Source: an uncultured Acetatifactor sp.
Lineage (GTDB): Bacteria; Bacillota; Clostridia; Lachnospirales; Lachnospiraceae
Length of the DNA: 32,728 bases
Assembly (NCBI GenBank): GCA_910584865.1
Contig: CAJUCE010000043.1
Span: 2,989-35,716, forward strand
Direction: 5' to 3'
Shown here: positions 1 to 12,100 of the stretch, in pieces
Layout of the letters: each line of letters starts with the position of its first letter
Numbering within the stretch: the first letter of the stretch is position 1
Translations under genes and position numbers: made by a program
The notes under the pieces: generated by a model
Told to the model about the DNA's origin: nothing
Database searches by the model: none
Seen by the model: only the letters and a program-made list of their open reading frames with translations

Positions 1-315
1 TCAGAAGTTGACTTAATGTTCTTCCGAATCAATACGATACCGTAGTTACATGAGTTCGGTGCATATGGAATCAGAAGTTGACTTAATGTTCTTCCGAATC
101 AATACGATACCGTAGTTACATGAGTCCGGTGCATATGGAATCAGAAGTTGATTTAATGTTTTTCCGAATCAACATGATACCGTAGTTATATGGGTCCGGC
201 GCATATGGAATCAAAGGTTGACTAAGTGCAATTCCGAATCAACATGATACCGTAATTACATGAGCCCGGCCTATATAGAATTAGAAGTTGACTCAATGTT
301 CTTCCTGAGTTAATA
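1..315. repeat. 70-bp direct tandem repeat array, about 4.5 copies
   Basis: Copies begin at 1, 71, 141, 211 and 281, the last running only to about 315. The first two copies are nearly identical and later ones diverge progressively. Units abut without spacers, so this is not a CRISPR array. Each unit contains TTGACT (or a close variant) about 19 bp before a TACGAT/CATGAT-like hexamer, a poor but possible promoter arrangement. The array may extend left of the window. No coding frame is supported. Confidence 0.93.
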
Positions 316-407
316 TTATATCTTATATATCGGCTGGAAACAAGTGGAAGGAAAGTCCTCCGCTTAAAAAAATTTATATAAATTTCAGATTTCCGACACA
401 TGTCCGG

Positions 408-626
408 AGCGGAAAAGAGGAAAATGTCGTTCGTAGCGGAAAGAGGAAAATACCGGGTATAGCATAGAAATAGAAAATATTGTTCGAAGCGGAAAAGAGG
501 AAATATCGTCTGCCGCAGAAAAAGGGAAAATACTGGGTGCAGCGGAAAAGCGGAAAATCTTGTCCACAACAGAAAGGAGTAAAATACCATCCGCAACAGC
601 CGGAAGGGAAACAGAAAAATACCCGG
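408..626. repeat. Degenerate 26-27-bp tandem repeat, 7-8 copies
   Basis: Units of the form AGCGGAAAAGAGGAAAATNNNG begin near 408, 435, 461, 488, 515, 541 and 568, with a badly degenerate eighth to about 626. One strand is very purine-rich. Most units are 27 bp, so an open frame with 9-residue periodicity arises on each strand, but two units are 26 bp and break it. The array ends about 30 bp before the rpmG promoter. Between it and the 70-bp array (316-407) I see only AT-rich sequence. Confidence 0.85.
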
Positions 627-656
627 AAAAAATGCCGGAAATATAAGAAAAAACAG

Positions 657-685
657 TTGACGGAGGAACTTGACTGTGTTATAGT
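657..685 (+). promoter_or_regulatory. Sigma-A type promoter for rpmG-secE-nusG
   Basis: TTGACG (657-662), a 17-bp spacer, then TATAGT (680-685). This is close to consensus and sits about 78 bp upstream of the rpmG start. It probably drives rpmG, secE and nusG, and perhaps rplK-rplA. Confidence 0.75.
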
Positions 686-762
686 AAGAAAACGAGATAA
701 GGTTGTAGGTCTTTTTTTTATGCTTAAAATGATGAGAGTAAAGAATACGTGGAGGTAGCGAA

Positions 763-912
763 ATGCGTACAAAAATCACTTTGGCTTGTACCGAGTGCAA
801 GCAGCGTAACTACAATACTACCAAGGAAAAGAAGAACCATCCCGACAGGATGGAGGTACGGAAGTATTGCAGATTCTGCAGGAAGCATACAGTGCACAAA
901 GAAACAAAGTAG
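763..912 (+). CDS. rpmG: 50S ribosomal protein L33 (zinc-ribbon form)
   Basis: This encodes a 49-aa protein beginning MRTKITLACTEC and ending HKETK. L33 is a small component of the large ribosomal subunit near the E site. The sequence has two CxxC pairs (Cys9/Cys12 and Cys36/Cys39), so it is the zinc-binding 'C+' form. The ATG follows GGAGG at 751-755 with normal spacing. The gene precedes secE and nusG, the usual Firmicutes order. It is easily missed because of its length. It is followed at once by small palindromic repeats. Confidence 0.95.
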   Translation: MRTKITLACTECKQRNYNTTKEKKNHPDRMEVRKYCRFCRKHTVHKETK

Positions 913-976
913 TTTCTATTAGAAACAAAATAGTTTCTTAGAAACAAAGTAGCTTCTTAGAAACAAAATAGTTTCC
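900..976. repeat. Four tandem copies of an 18-bp palindromic unit
   Basis: AGAAACAAARTAGTTTCT-like units lie at 900-917, 921-938, 940-957 and 959-976. Each can fold as a hairpin with AGAAAC and GTTTCT arms; copies 3 and 4 have one arm mismatch each. The first copy overlaps the rpmG stop codon. In RNA the units could form a row of small hairpins or pair with one another between rpmG and secE. Confidence 0.88.
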
Positions 977-1029
977 TGGACACCAAATAGAGAGGCGTTC
1001 CGCGCTGAGGACGGAAAGGGTTGGTTCAA

Positions 1030-1233
1030 ATGGGAGATTCTGCGGAAAAGAAAGCAAAACCCGGCTTTTTCAAAGGGGTAAAGGTTGAATTTAAGAAGAT
1101 TATATGGCCGGACAGGCAGGCTACCTTAAAGCAGTCAATTGCGGTAGTCGCAATTTCGGTTGCGGTAGGGGTAGTCATTGCGCTGATAGATTACGTTGCG
1201 AAATACGGCGTAAATTTCATTACATCGATTTAG
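1030..1233 (+). CDS. secE: Preprotein translocase subunit SecE
   Basis: This is a 67-aa protein with the hallmark of short Gram-positive SecE: a charged N-terminus, the FFKGVKVEFKKIIWP segment (amphipathic helix plus the conserved W-P), and one C-terminal transmembrane helix (roughly residues 35-58). SecE clamps SecY in the SecYEG translocon in the cytoplasmic membrane. I chose ATG 1030 over the in-frame TTG 1021 because GAAAGGG at 1014-1020 is correctly spaced for the ATG and would abut the TTG. It lies between rpmG and nusG, the normal order. Confidence 0.95.
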   Translation: MGDSAEKKAKPGFFKGVKVEFKKIIWPDRQATLKQSIAVVAISVAVGVVIALIDYVAKYGVNFITSI

Positions 1234-1246
1234 GGCGAGGGTGATT

Positions 1247-1765
1247 ATGGCAGAGGCAAAATGGTATGTAGTCCATACCTACTCAGGATATGAAAACAAA
1301 GTCAAAGCCAATATTGAGAAGACCATCGAGAACAATAAGCACCTTGCAGAACAGATTTTGGAAGTGAGGGTTCCCCTGCAGGATGTAATAGAGATGAAAA
1401 ACGGGGCCAGGAAGACGGTTCAGAAGAAGATGTTTCCTGGTTATGTGCTCCTCAATATGGAGATGAACGACGACACATGGTATGTGGTTCGGAATACCCG
1501 GGGTGTCACGGGCTTTGTGGGGCCGGGAAGCAAGCCGGTACCGCTTACAGAGGCCGAGATGAAGCCTTTGGGGATCAAGGCTGAGAATGTCTCCATTGAT
1601 TTCGGGGAAGGAGACAGCATCGCAGTGGTGGCCGGCATCTGGAAAGATACCATAGGCGTTGTGCAGAAGCTTGATTACAGCAAGCAGACTGCCACCATCA
1701 ATGTAGAATTGTTCGGCAGGGAGACTCCGGTGGAGATCAGCTTCGCGGAGGTCAGAAAGCTATAG
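1247..1765 (+). CDS. nusG: Transcription termination/antitermination factor NusG
   Basis: This is a 172-aa NusG. The NGN domain opens MAEAKWYVVHTYSGYENKVK and contains FPGYVLLNMEM and the TRGVTGFVG loop. A C-terminal KOW domain follows (VAGIWKDTIGVVQKLD to about residue 165). NusG binds RNA polymerase and links it to other factors or to the ribosome. An in-frame GTG lies six bases upstream, but homologues begin at MAEAKWYV. It starts 13 bp after the secE stop, so the two are co-transcribed. Confidence 0.96.
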   Translation: MAEAKWYVVHTYSGYENKVKANIEKTIENNKHLAEQILEVRVPLQDVIEMKNGARKTVQKKMFPGYVLLNMEMNDDTWYVVRNTRGVTGFVGPGSKPVPLTEAEMKPLGIKAENVSIDFGEGDSIAVVAGIWKDTIGVVQKLDYSKQTATINVELFGRETPVEISFAEVRKL

Positions 1766-2002
1766 CAAAGGTATTTTCCGTCTGAAAGGACGGTTTGATA
1801 CAGAAGGGCAGAGACGGGACAGGTTGCCGGGGAAAATCAGTACCGGCGGCGCGGTAAGTCCTCCGCAGAATGCGGGGACTGTGTAAGGAAAGTCTTTGTC
1901 CGGGAACGTGGGAGCAGGTGCGAGAAAGAACCTGCGCCGAATTGCCGTCATCGGCGTATGTCTGGCCGATAACGGTTTACCACATTATTAGGAGGTGCCA
2001 AG
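1766..2002 (+). promoter_or_regulatory. 237-nt untranslated leader before rplK
   Basis: No gene is seen here. A small hairpin (CCGTC 1778-1782 with GACGG 1789-1793) is followed by TTT, a weak possible terminator for nusG. Further on, CCGC/GCGG and GCAGGT/ACCTGC arms allow more hairpins before the AGGAGG of rplK. L1 is known to repress the rplK-rplA message in other bacteria, so a regulatory leader is plausible, but I could not match a specific L1 site. Confidence 0.35.
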
Positions 2003-2428
2003 ATGGCAAAAAAAGTAACAGGTTACATCAAATTGCAGATTCCTGCCGGCAAGGCAACACCGGCTCCGCCAGTAGGTCCTGCACTTGGACAGCACGGCGT
2101 GAACATTGTTGAATTTACGAAGCAGTTCAACGCAAGGACCGCAGACAAGGGTGACGTCATCATTCCCGTGGTGATCACCGTATATGCGGACAGATCTTTC
2201 AGTTTCATTACGAAGACTCCTCCTGCGGCTGTTTTGTTGAAGAAAGCCTGCAACCTGAAATCAGGTTCCGCAGTGCCCAACAAGACAAAGGTTGCTACTC
2301 TTTCCAAAGCGAAGCTTCAGGAAATTGCAGAGATGAAGATGCCGGATCTGAATGCGGCAAGCGTGGAAGCCGCCATGAGCATGATCGCCGGAACCGCACG
2401 CAGCATGGGTATTACAATCGAGGACTGA
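2003..2428 (+). CDS. rplK: 50S ribosomal protein L11
   Basis: This is a 141-aa, full-length L11. The N-terminal domain has the IPAGKATPAPPVGPALGQHG proline-rich segment, and the C-terminal rRNA-binding domain ends in GTARSMGITIED. L11 forms part of the GTPase-associated centre with L10/L12 and 23S rRNA. AGGAGG lies about 7 bp upstream of the ATG. It is 66 bp from rplA, with which it forms the L11-L1 operon. Confidence 0.97.
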   Translation: MAKKVTGYIKLQIPAGKATPAPPVGPALGQHGVNIVEFTKQFNARTADKGDVIIPVVITVYADRSFSFITKTPPAAVLLKKACNLKSGSAVPNKTKVATLSKAKLQEIAEMKMPDLNAASVEAAMSMIAGTARSMGITIED

Positions 2429-2494
2429 TTTTAGCCGTAAAAACTTATATGGGAGACAATAAACAATTGTCGCTTGAACCTAGGAGGTAGAATA

Positions 2495-3184
2495 ATGAAA
2501 CATGGCAAGAAATATGTAGAGGCCGCAAAGCTTGTGGACCGTACTACACTTTATGAGCCGGATGAGGCAATCGCATTGGTGAAGAAGGCCGCATCGGCAA
2601 AATTTGACGAGACAGTTGAAGTGCATATCAGAACAGGCTGCGACGGGCGTCATGCAGAGCAGCAGATCCGCGGCGCGGTAGTACTGCCCAACGGAACAGG
2701 TAAGACTGTCAGAGTTCTGGTATTTGCAAAGGGTGATAAAGTAAATGAGGCAGAAGCGGCAGGCGCTGATTTCGTAGGCGGCGAGGAGCTGATTCCCAAG
2801 ATCCAGAAGGATGGTTGGCTGGACTTTGACGTAGTAGTGGCAACCCCCGATATGATGGGTATTGTAGGCCGTCTAGGTAAAGTCTTAGGTCCCAAGGGCC
2901 TGATGCCGAACCCGAAAGCCGGCACGGTTACCATGGATGTAACCAAGGCCGTGAAGGATATCAAGGCCGGTAAAATCGAGTACCGTCTGGACAAGACCAA
3001 CATCATCCATGTACCTGTAGGCAAGGTGTCCTTTACGGACGAGGCGCTGAAGGAGAACTTCAATGCGCTCATGGATGCCATTGTGAAGGCAAGGCCCAGC
3101 GCAGTGAAGGGACAGTTTTTGAGAAGCATTACGTTGACAAGTACCATGGGCCCCGGAGTGAAGCTGAATGTGGCCAGATTTTAA
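2495..3184 (+). CDS. rplA: 50S ribosomal protein L1
   Basis: This is a 229-aa L1, the L1-stalk protein and in many bacteria an autoregulator of rplK-rplA. It begins MKHGKKYVEAAKLVD and carries the signature PDMMGIVGRLGKVLGPKGLMPNPKAGT and the C-terminal STMGPGVKLN. An upstream TTG at 2474 is in frame, but AGGAGG (2482-2487) would then lie inside the gene. ATG 2495 is correctly placed after it. Confidence 0.97.
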   Translation: MKHGKKYVEAAKLVDRTTLYEPDEAIALVKKAASAKFDETVEVHIRTGCDGRHAEQQIRGAVVLPNGTGKTVRVLVFAKGDKVNEAEAAGADFVGGEELIPKIQKDGWLDFDVVVATPDMMGIVGRLGKVLGPKGLMPNPKAGTVTMDVTKAVKDIKAGKIEYRLDKTNIIHVPVGKVSFTDEALKENFNALMDAIVKARPSAVKGQFLRSITLTSTMGPGVKLNVARF

Positions 3185-3245
3185 GAGTTGACGACAAATA
3201 AATGGAATATCATCTGCCATACGGGAAGGCCGGCGGCACACAGCC

Positions 3246-3275
3246 TGAAAACGGGCAAGAGCAGCCCGTTTTGGC
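3246..3275 (+). terminator. Probable intrinsic terminator after rplA
   Basis: A perfect 9-bp stem, AAAACGGGC (3248-3256) with GCCCGTTTT (3264-3272), and a 7-nt loop. The 3' arm supplies a short U run. It sits about 60 bp past the rplA stop and fits the end of the L11-L1 transcript. Confidence 0.6.
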
Positions 3276-3340
3276 ACCCGCAGTTTCGGGTTTGTCTCTC
3301 AAAGAGCACGAGAAAACGCCTTGCGACGGCACCGAGTAGC

Positions 3341-3497
3341 GGTAACAACTGGTTACTGTTCACCCGGTGTCTCCGTGAGGGTTTTCGTGCGCATTATGCA
3401 CGAAAAGCCCGAGACAGCGGGCGCCGAAATGAGCGCTCTTTGCTCATTTTGTGTGCATCATGTTGCTGTGAACGGCAAAGCCGTGAACAGTAACAAC
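3341..3497. other. Highly structured non-coding stretch with nested inverted repeats
   Basis: GTTACTGTTCAC (3352-3363) is the exact complement of GTGAACAGTAAC (3483-3494), closing a domain of about 143 nt. Inside are TTTTCGTGC/GCACGAAAA (3382-3390 with 3398-3406, flanked by TGTCTC/GAGACA) and AAATGAGC/GCTCATTT (3427-3434 with 3442-3449). A final hairpin at 3462-3497 has tandem G-A mismatches; its 3' arm competes for the closing strand. No gene is supported. A structured RNA or a small palindromic mobile repeat would both fit. Confidence 0.6.
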
Positions 3498-3534
3498 AAT
3501 GGGCCTGCAAACGATAGTTTTTTAGATTTGGGGC

Positions 3535-3564
3535 TTGACGCAGGCACTTCCTGTGTGGTATGAT
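3535..3564 (+). promoter_or_regulatory. Promoter for rplJ-rplL
   Basis: TTGACG (3535-3540), an 18-bp spacer and TATGAT (3559-3564); a perfect TATAAT follows at 3566-3571. It lies just upstream of the L10 leader, about 250 bp before rplJ. Confidence 0.7.
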
Positions 3565-3571
3565 GTATAAT

Positions 3572-3775
3572 GGTCTGAGAACCAAGCCGAAGACAGTAGG
3601 TGCAGGAGATTTTCTCCGGGCGTAAATCCTACCGAGGAGAAGGATGCAGCGAAGCGTTTGTTTGATGAAGCAGGCGCAGAAGCTTACAGTTGACGATTTC
3701 CCTCCGGAAGAGAGGGACTCCTCCTAAGGCTTGCTTAGGGGAGTCTCATTTCGAAAGCCGGAGGGTTTTTAAATG
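3572..3775 (+). promoter_or_regulatory. Ribosomal protein L10 leader with attenuator hairpin
   Basis: The motif CCGAAGACAGTAGGTG, followed by AAATCCTACCGAGG, is the recognisable core of the Firmicutes L10 leader that binds L10(L12)4 and regulates rplJ-rplL by feedback. It is followed by a large hairpin: CCCTCCGG (3700-3707) pairs with CCGGAGGG (3758-3765), an inner arm GGACTCC pairs with GGGAGTC, and TTTTT follows at 3766-3770. This is a terminator-type attenuator ahead of the rplJ ribosome binding site. Confidence 0.82.
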
Positions 3776-3814
3776 ACTTCTTTATCGGCATAAAATCTAT
3801 AAGGAGGTAAAGAA

Positions 3815-4351
3815 ATGGCAAAGGTTGAATTAAAGAAACCCATTGTGGATGAGATTTCCGCCTGCATTAAAGACGCGCAGTCAGTCGTTTTGGTAGATTA
3901 TTGCGGACTTACCGTTGAGCAGGATACACAGCTGCGCAAGAATCTGCGTGAGGCAGGAATTACCTACAAGGTGTACAAAAATACCCTTATGAATTTCGCT
4001 TTCAAGGGTACAGAGTTTGAAGGCTTGTCCGAGTATCTGGAAGGCCCGAATGCCATCGCAGTGTCCACTGACGATGCTACGGCTCCCGCCAGAGTGCTCA
4101 GTGATTTTGCGAAGACAGCCAACAAGCTGGAGATCAAGGCCGGTGTGGTAGAAGGCACCGTATACGATGCCAAGGGAATGGCTTCCATCGCCAGCATCCC
4201 TTCCAGAGAAGTACTTATTTCCAAATTGTTGGGCAGCCTGCAGAGCCCCATCACCAATTTTGCCCGCGTTATGAATCAGCTGGCGGAAAAAGGCGGCGCA
4301 TCTGCCTGCGAAGCGCCCGCTGCTGAAGCGGAAGCAGCCCCGGCAGAATAA
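3815..4351 (+). CDS. rplJ: 50S ribosomal protein L10
   Basis: This is a 178-aa L10, the stalk base that anchors L7/L12 dimers. It contains the N-terminal rRNA-binding domain (MAKVELKKPIVDEI, VVLVDYCGLTVEQ, LREAGITYKVYKNTL), a C-terminal helix for L12 (about 135-160), and a short Ala/Glu-rich tail. AAGGAGG precedes the ATG. It follows the L10 leader and lies 88 bp before rplL, the expected regulated pair. Confidence 0.97.
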   Translation: MAKVELKKPIVDEISACIKDAQSVVLVDYCGLTVEQDTQLRKNLREAGITYKVYKNTLMNFAFKGTEFEGLSEYLEGPNAIAVSTDDATAPARVLSDFAKTANKLEIKAGVVEGTVYDAKGMASIASIPSREVLISKLLGSLQSPITNFARVMNQLAEKGGASACEAPAAEAEAAPAE

Positions 4352-4439
4352 GAGCCGGACAAAGGATAAAGTTTATACTGCAGAGTAGCCGGCAAATTTC
4401 GGGGACCGGCGGAAAAATCAGAAAATGGAGGAAAATAAA

Positions 4440-4811
4440 ATGGCTAAATTGACAGCTCAGGAACTGATTGAAGCAATCAAAGAGATGACCGTATTAGAGT
4501 TGAATGATCTTGTAAAGGCTTGCGAGGAAGAGTTCGGCGTATCCGCAGCAGCAGGTGTTGTGGTAGCGGCAGCAGGCCCCGCAGCAGAAGTGGAAGAGAA
4601 GACCGAGTTTGATGTAGAGCTGACAGAGATCGGTTCCGAGAAGGTTAAGGTTATCAAGGTTGTACGTGAGATTACCGGACTTGGCCTGAAGGAAGCGAAG
4701 GATACCGTTGAGGGTGCTCCCAAGGTAATCAAGGAAGGCATCAGCAAGGATGAGGCCGAGGAAGTAAAGAAGAAACTTGAAGAAGTCGGCGCTAAGGTAA
4801 CCGTAAAATAA
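4440..4811 (+). CDS. rplL: 50S ribosomal protein L7/L12
   Basis: This is a 123-aa L7/L12: an N-terminal dimerisation domain (MAKLTAQELIEAIKEM), the Ala/Gly-rich hinge (SAAAGVVVAAAGPAAE), and the C-terminal factor-binding domain (KTEFDVELTEIGSEKVKVIK, GLGLKEAKDTVEGAP). It recruits translation GTPases. An in-frame ATG at 4425 is rejected because GGAGG (4429-4433) is positioned for ATG 4440. Confidence 0.97.
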   Translation: MAKLTAQELIEAIKEMTVLELNDLVKACEEEFGVSAAAGVVVAAAGPAAEVEEKTEFDVELTEIGSEKVKVIKVVREITGLGLKEAKDTVEGAPKVIKEGISKDEAEEVKKKLEEVGAKVTVK

Positions 4812-4829
4812 CGAAAGCAAAATGCACAG

Positions 4830-4873
4830 GAAAGACAGTTTTCGGATTCTCTAAAAGCTGTCTTTTCTGTTTT
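4830..4873 (+). terminator. Intrinsic terminator after rplL
   Basis: AAAGACAGTTTT (from 4831) pairs with AAAAGCTGTCTTT (to 4865) with a one-base bulge, followed by TCTGTTTT. It separates rplJ-rplL from the rpoB promoter. Confidence 0.75.
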
Positions 4874-4922
4874 CCGAAAGATCTGAACGGGCTCTAAATT
4901 CCTAAAATTTTCTAAATTTAAC

Positions 4923-4951
4923 TTGACCTCTTTTCCAATTTGTGATATTAT
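4923..4951 (+). promoter_or_regulatory. Promoter for rpoB-rpoC
   Basis: TTGACC (4923-4928), a 17-bp spacer and TATTAT (4946-4951) give a strong sigma-A match between the rplL terminator and rpoB. Confidence 0.75.
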
Positions 4952-4957
4952 GGATAG

Positions 4958-5219
4958 TGCATTATTGCGCGATGCAGTCCCCTTGAGGGGATTCCTGAGG
5001 AATTGTCAGAGACACTTTATTATGCCTGCTTCAGGAGATAAAGCAGTTTTTTTGCGTTATTTTCGCCTTGGCTGCAAGGCAGTGGGCGGATCAGGCGTAA
5101 AAGTACAGGAAGAATTTTTGGGCGTCAGAAGGCTGCAGGGACAGAGTCCTTTTGTTTCCGTTTTGAACGTCCGCTTGGAAATTCCGGATTTCGCACAGAA
5201 AGAATGGGGTGAAATGTCA
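4958..5219 (+). promoter_or_regulatory. Long untranslated leader of rpoB
   Basis: About 260 nt separate the promoter from the likely rpoB start. It begins with two adjacent small hairpins (TCCCC-TTGA-GGGGA at 4978-4991 and ATTCC-TGA-GGAAT at 4991-5003). The frame is open into rpoB from 4923, but that start falls on the -35 element and the extension is unlike RpoB, so I treat the region as leader. Confidence 0.5.
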
Positions 5220-9101
<3,882 letters not shown>

Positions 9102-9142
9102 GGCAGCTTAGAGAGACTTAGATATAGAAGGGAGTGCCAGGT

Positions 9143-12100
9143 ATGTCAGAAACCAAAAATGAAGCGACAGCATATCAGCCCATGACATTTGATGCCATTA
9201 AGATTGGATTAGCTTCACCCGAGAAGATTCGGGAATGGTCTCACGGCGAGGTTATGAAGCCGGAGACGATCAATTACAGGACATTAAAGCCCGAGAGGGA
9301 CGGTTTGTTCTGTGAGAAGATTTTCGGACCGAACAAGGACTGGGAGTGCCATTGCGGTAAATATAAAAAGATCAGATATAAGGGTGTTGTATGTGACAGA
9401 TGCGGTGTGGAAGTCACCAAGTCCAGTGTGCGGAGAGAGCGTATGGGACATATCGAACTGGCGGCCCCGGTGTCTCATATCTGGTATTTCAAAGGGATTC
9501 CCAGCCGTATGGGATTGATTTTGGATCTGTCACCCAGAGTGCTGGAAAAAGTGCTTTATTTTGCGTCTTATATTGTATTGGATCCCGGAGAATCCGGACT
9601 GGACTACAAACAGATTCTCTCGGAGAAGGAATATCAGGATGCCAGGGACACTTATGGCAACAAGTTCCGTGTAGGAATGGGCGCAGAGGCAATCAAGGAG
9701 CTGCTGCAGGCGATTGATCTGGACGCGGATGCGGAGGAGCTGCGGGCCGGCCTGAAGGATTCTTCAGGACAGAAGCGGGCCCGAATTATCAAGCGGCTGG
9801 AAGTGATCGAGGCATTCCGTGAGTCGGGGAATAAGCCCGACTGGATGGTGATGGATGCGATTCCGGTCATCCCGCCGGATATCAGGCCCATGGTGCAGCT
9901 GGACGGCGGCCGTTTTGCCACTTCCGACCTGAACGATTTATATAGAAGAATCATCAACAGAAATAATCGTCTGAAGAGACTGCTGGAGCTGGGCGCCCCG
10001 GACATCATTGTGCGCAATGAGAAGAGGATGCTGCAGGAGGCAGTGGATGCTCTGATCGATAACGGCAGAAGAGGCCGTCCAGTAACCGGACCCGGAAATC
10101 GGGCGCTGAAATCTCTGTCCGATATGCTCAAGGGCAAGACAGGGCGTTTCCGTCAGAACCTGCTGGGCAAGCGTGTGGACTATTCCGGCCGTTCCGTTAT
10201 CGTGGTAGGGCCGGAACTGAAAATTTATCAGTGCGGTCTGCCTAAGGAGATGGCTATCGAATTGTTTAAACCCTTTGTTATGCGGGAACTGGTGGCAAAG
10301 GGGATCAGCCAGAATATTAAAAACGCCAAGAAACTGGTAGACAAGATGGACACGCAGGTATGGGATGTGCTGGAAGAGGTTATTAAGGAGCATCCTGTCA
10401 TGCTGAATCGTGCACCTACACTACACAGGCTGGGAATCCAGGCTTTTGAGCCTATTCTGGTAGAGGGTAAGGCGATTAAGCTGCATCCGTTGGTATGTAC
10501 TGCATTTAACGCGGACTTTGACGGAGATCAGATGGCAGTTCACCTTCCGCTTTCCGTGGAGGCGCAGGCAGAGTGCCGTTTCCTGCTGCTGTCGCCCAAT
10601 AATCTGTTAAAGCCCTCCGACGGCGGTCCGGTGGCCGTACCGTCCCAGGATATGGTGCTGGGAATTTACTATCTGACCCAGGAGAGACCTGGTGCTTTAG
10701 GGGAGGGGAAGTTCTTCAAGAATGTGAACGAAGCCATACTGGCTTATGAGAATAAATATTGTACACTGCATTCCAGGATTACGGTGCGGGTGTCCAAAAA
10801 GAACGAGGCGGGAGAACTCGTCACAGGCAATGTGGAGTCTACGCTGGGGCGTTTTATTTTCAATGAGATTTTACCGCAGGATCTGGGATTTGTGGACAGA
10901 AGCATTCCGGAGAACTTTCTGAAGCCGGAAGTGGATTTCCATGTGGACAAAAAGGGGCTGAAACAGATCCTGGAGAAGGTAATCAATACTCATGGGGCAT
11001 CCCGTACTGCAGAAGTGCTGGATGACGTGAAGTCTATCGGCTACAAATATTCCACACAGGCCGCAATGACAGTGTCTATTTCGGATATGACTGTGCCTGA
11101 AAAGAAGCCGGAGATGCTGGCCCAGGCTCAGGCCACGGTGGATAAGATTTCCGTTAACTTCCGGAGGGGTCTGATTACCGAAGAGGAGAGATACCGTGCG
11201 GTGGTGGAGACCTGGAACGAGACGGATAAGGAACTGACAGAGGTATTGCTGGCAGGACTGGATAAGTATAATAATATCTATATGATGGCGGACTCCGGCG
11301 CCCGTGGTTCCAACCAGCAGATCAAGCAGCTGGCCGGCATGCGCGGACTGATGGCGGATACTATGGGAAGAACCATCGAACTGCCCATAAAGTCAAATTT
11401 CCGTGAGGGATTGGACGTTTTGGAGTATTTCATGTCCGCCCACGGCGCAAGAAAGGGCTTATCCGATACGGCCCTTCGTACTGCCGACTCCGGATATCTG
11501 ACCAGGCGTATGGTAGATGTGTCCCAGGAGCTGAGTATCCGTGAAGTAGACTGCAGCGAAGGCAGGACGGAGATCCCCGGCATAACGGTGAAAGCCTTTA
11601 TGGACGGCAAGGAGACCATTGAGAGTCTGAAGGACAGAATCACGGGAAGGTATTCCTGTGAGGATATTTATGATAAAGACGGGGAGATGATCGTAAAACA
11701 CAATCACATGATTACTCCCAGCCGGGCGGCAAGGATTTTGAGCGCCGGCGTGGACGAGAAGGGGAATCCCATAGAGGCTGTGAAGATTCGTACCATTCTG
11801 ACCTGCCGTTCCCATGTGGGAATCTGTGCAAAGTGTTACGGGGCCAATATGGCCACAGGCGAGGCGGTACAGGTAGGTGAGGCCGTGGGAATTATAGCGG
11901 CCCAGTCCATCGGGGAACCCGGTACACAGCTGACCATGAGAACCTTCCATGCAGGCGGTGTGGCCGGTGACGATATTACACAGGGTCTTCCCCGTGTGGA
12001 GGAGCTTTTCGAGGCCAGGAAGCCCAAGGGACTTGCTATTATCGCCGAGTTCGGCGGCAGAGCAGAGCTGCGGGATACCAAGAAAAAACGTGAAGTGCTT

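Noticed and set aside
1..315. CRISPR array
   Set aside because: The repeats abut with no variable spacers, and no cas genes are seen.
480..758. 92-codon plus-strand frame through the 27-bp repeat
   Set aside because: It is created by repeat periodicity, lacks a ribosome binding site and runs through the rpmG promoter.
1000..1045. tRNA-like GGTTCAAAT near secE (a tRNA-Trp often lies here in Firmicutes)
   Set aside because: No acceptor or anticodon arms can be formed around it; it is the secE start region.
4923..5219. N-terminal extension of RpoB from 4923
   Set aside because: Its start falls on the -35 element, the sequence does not resemble RpoB, and a properly placed ribosome binding site supports 5220.
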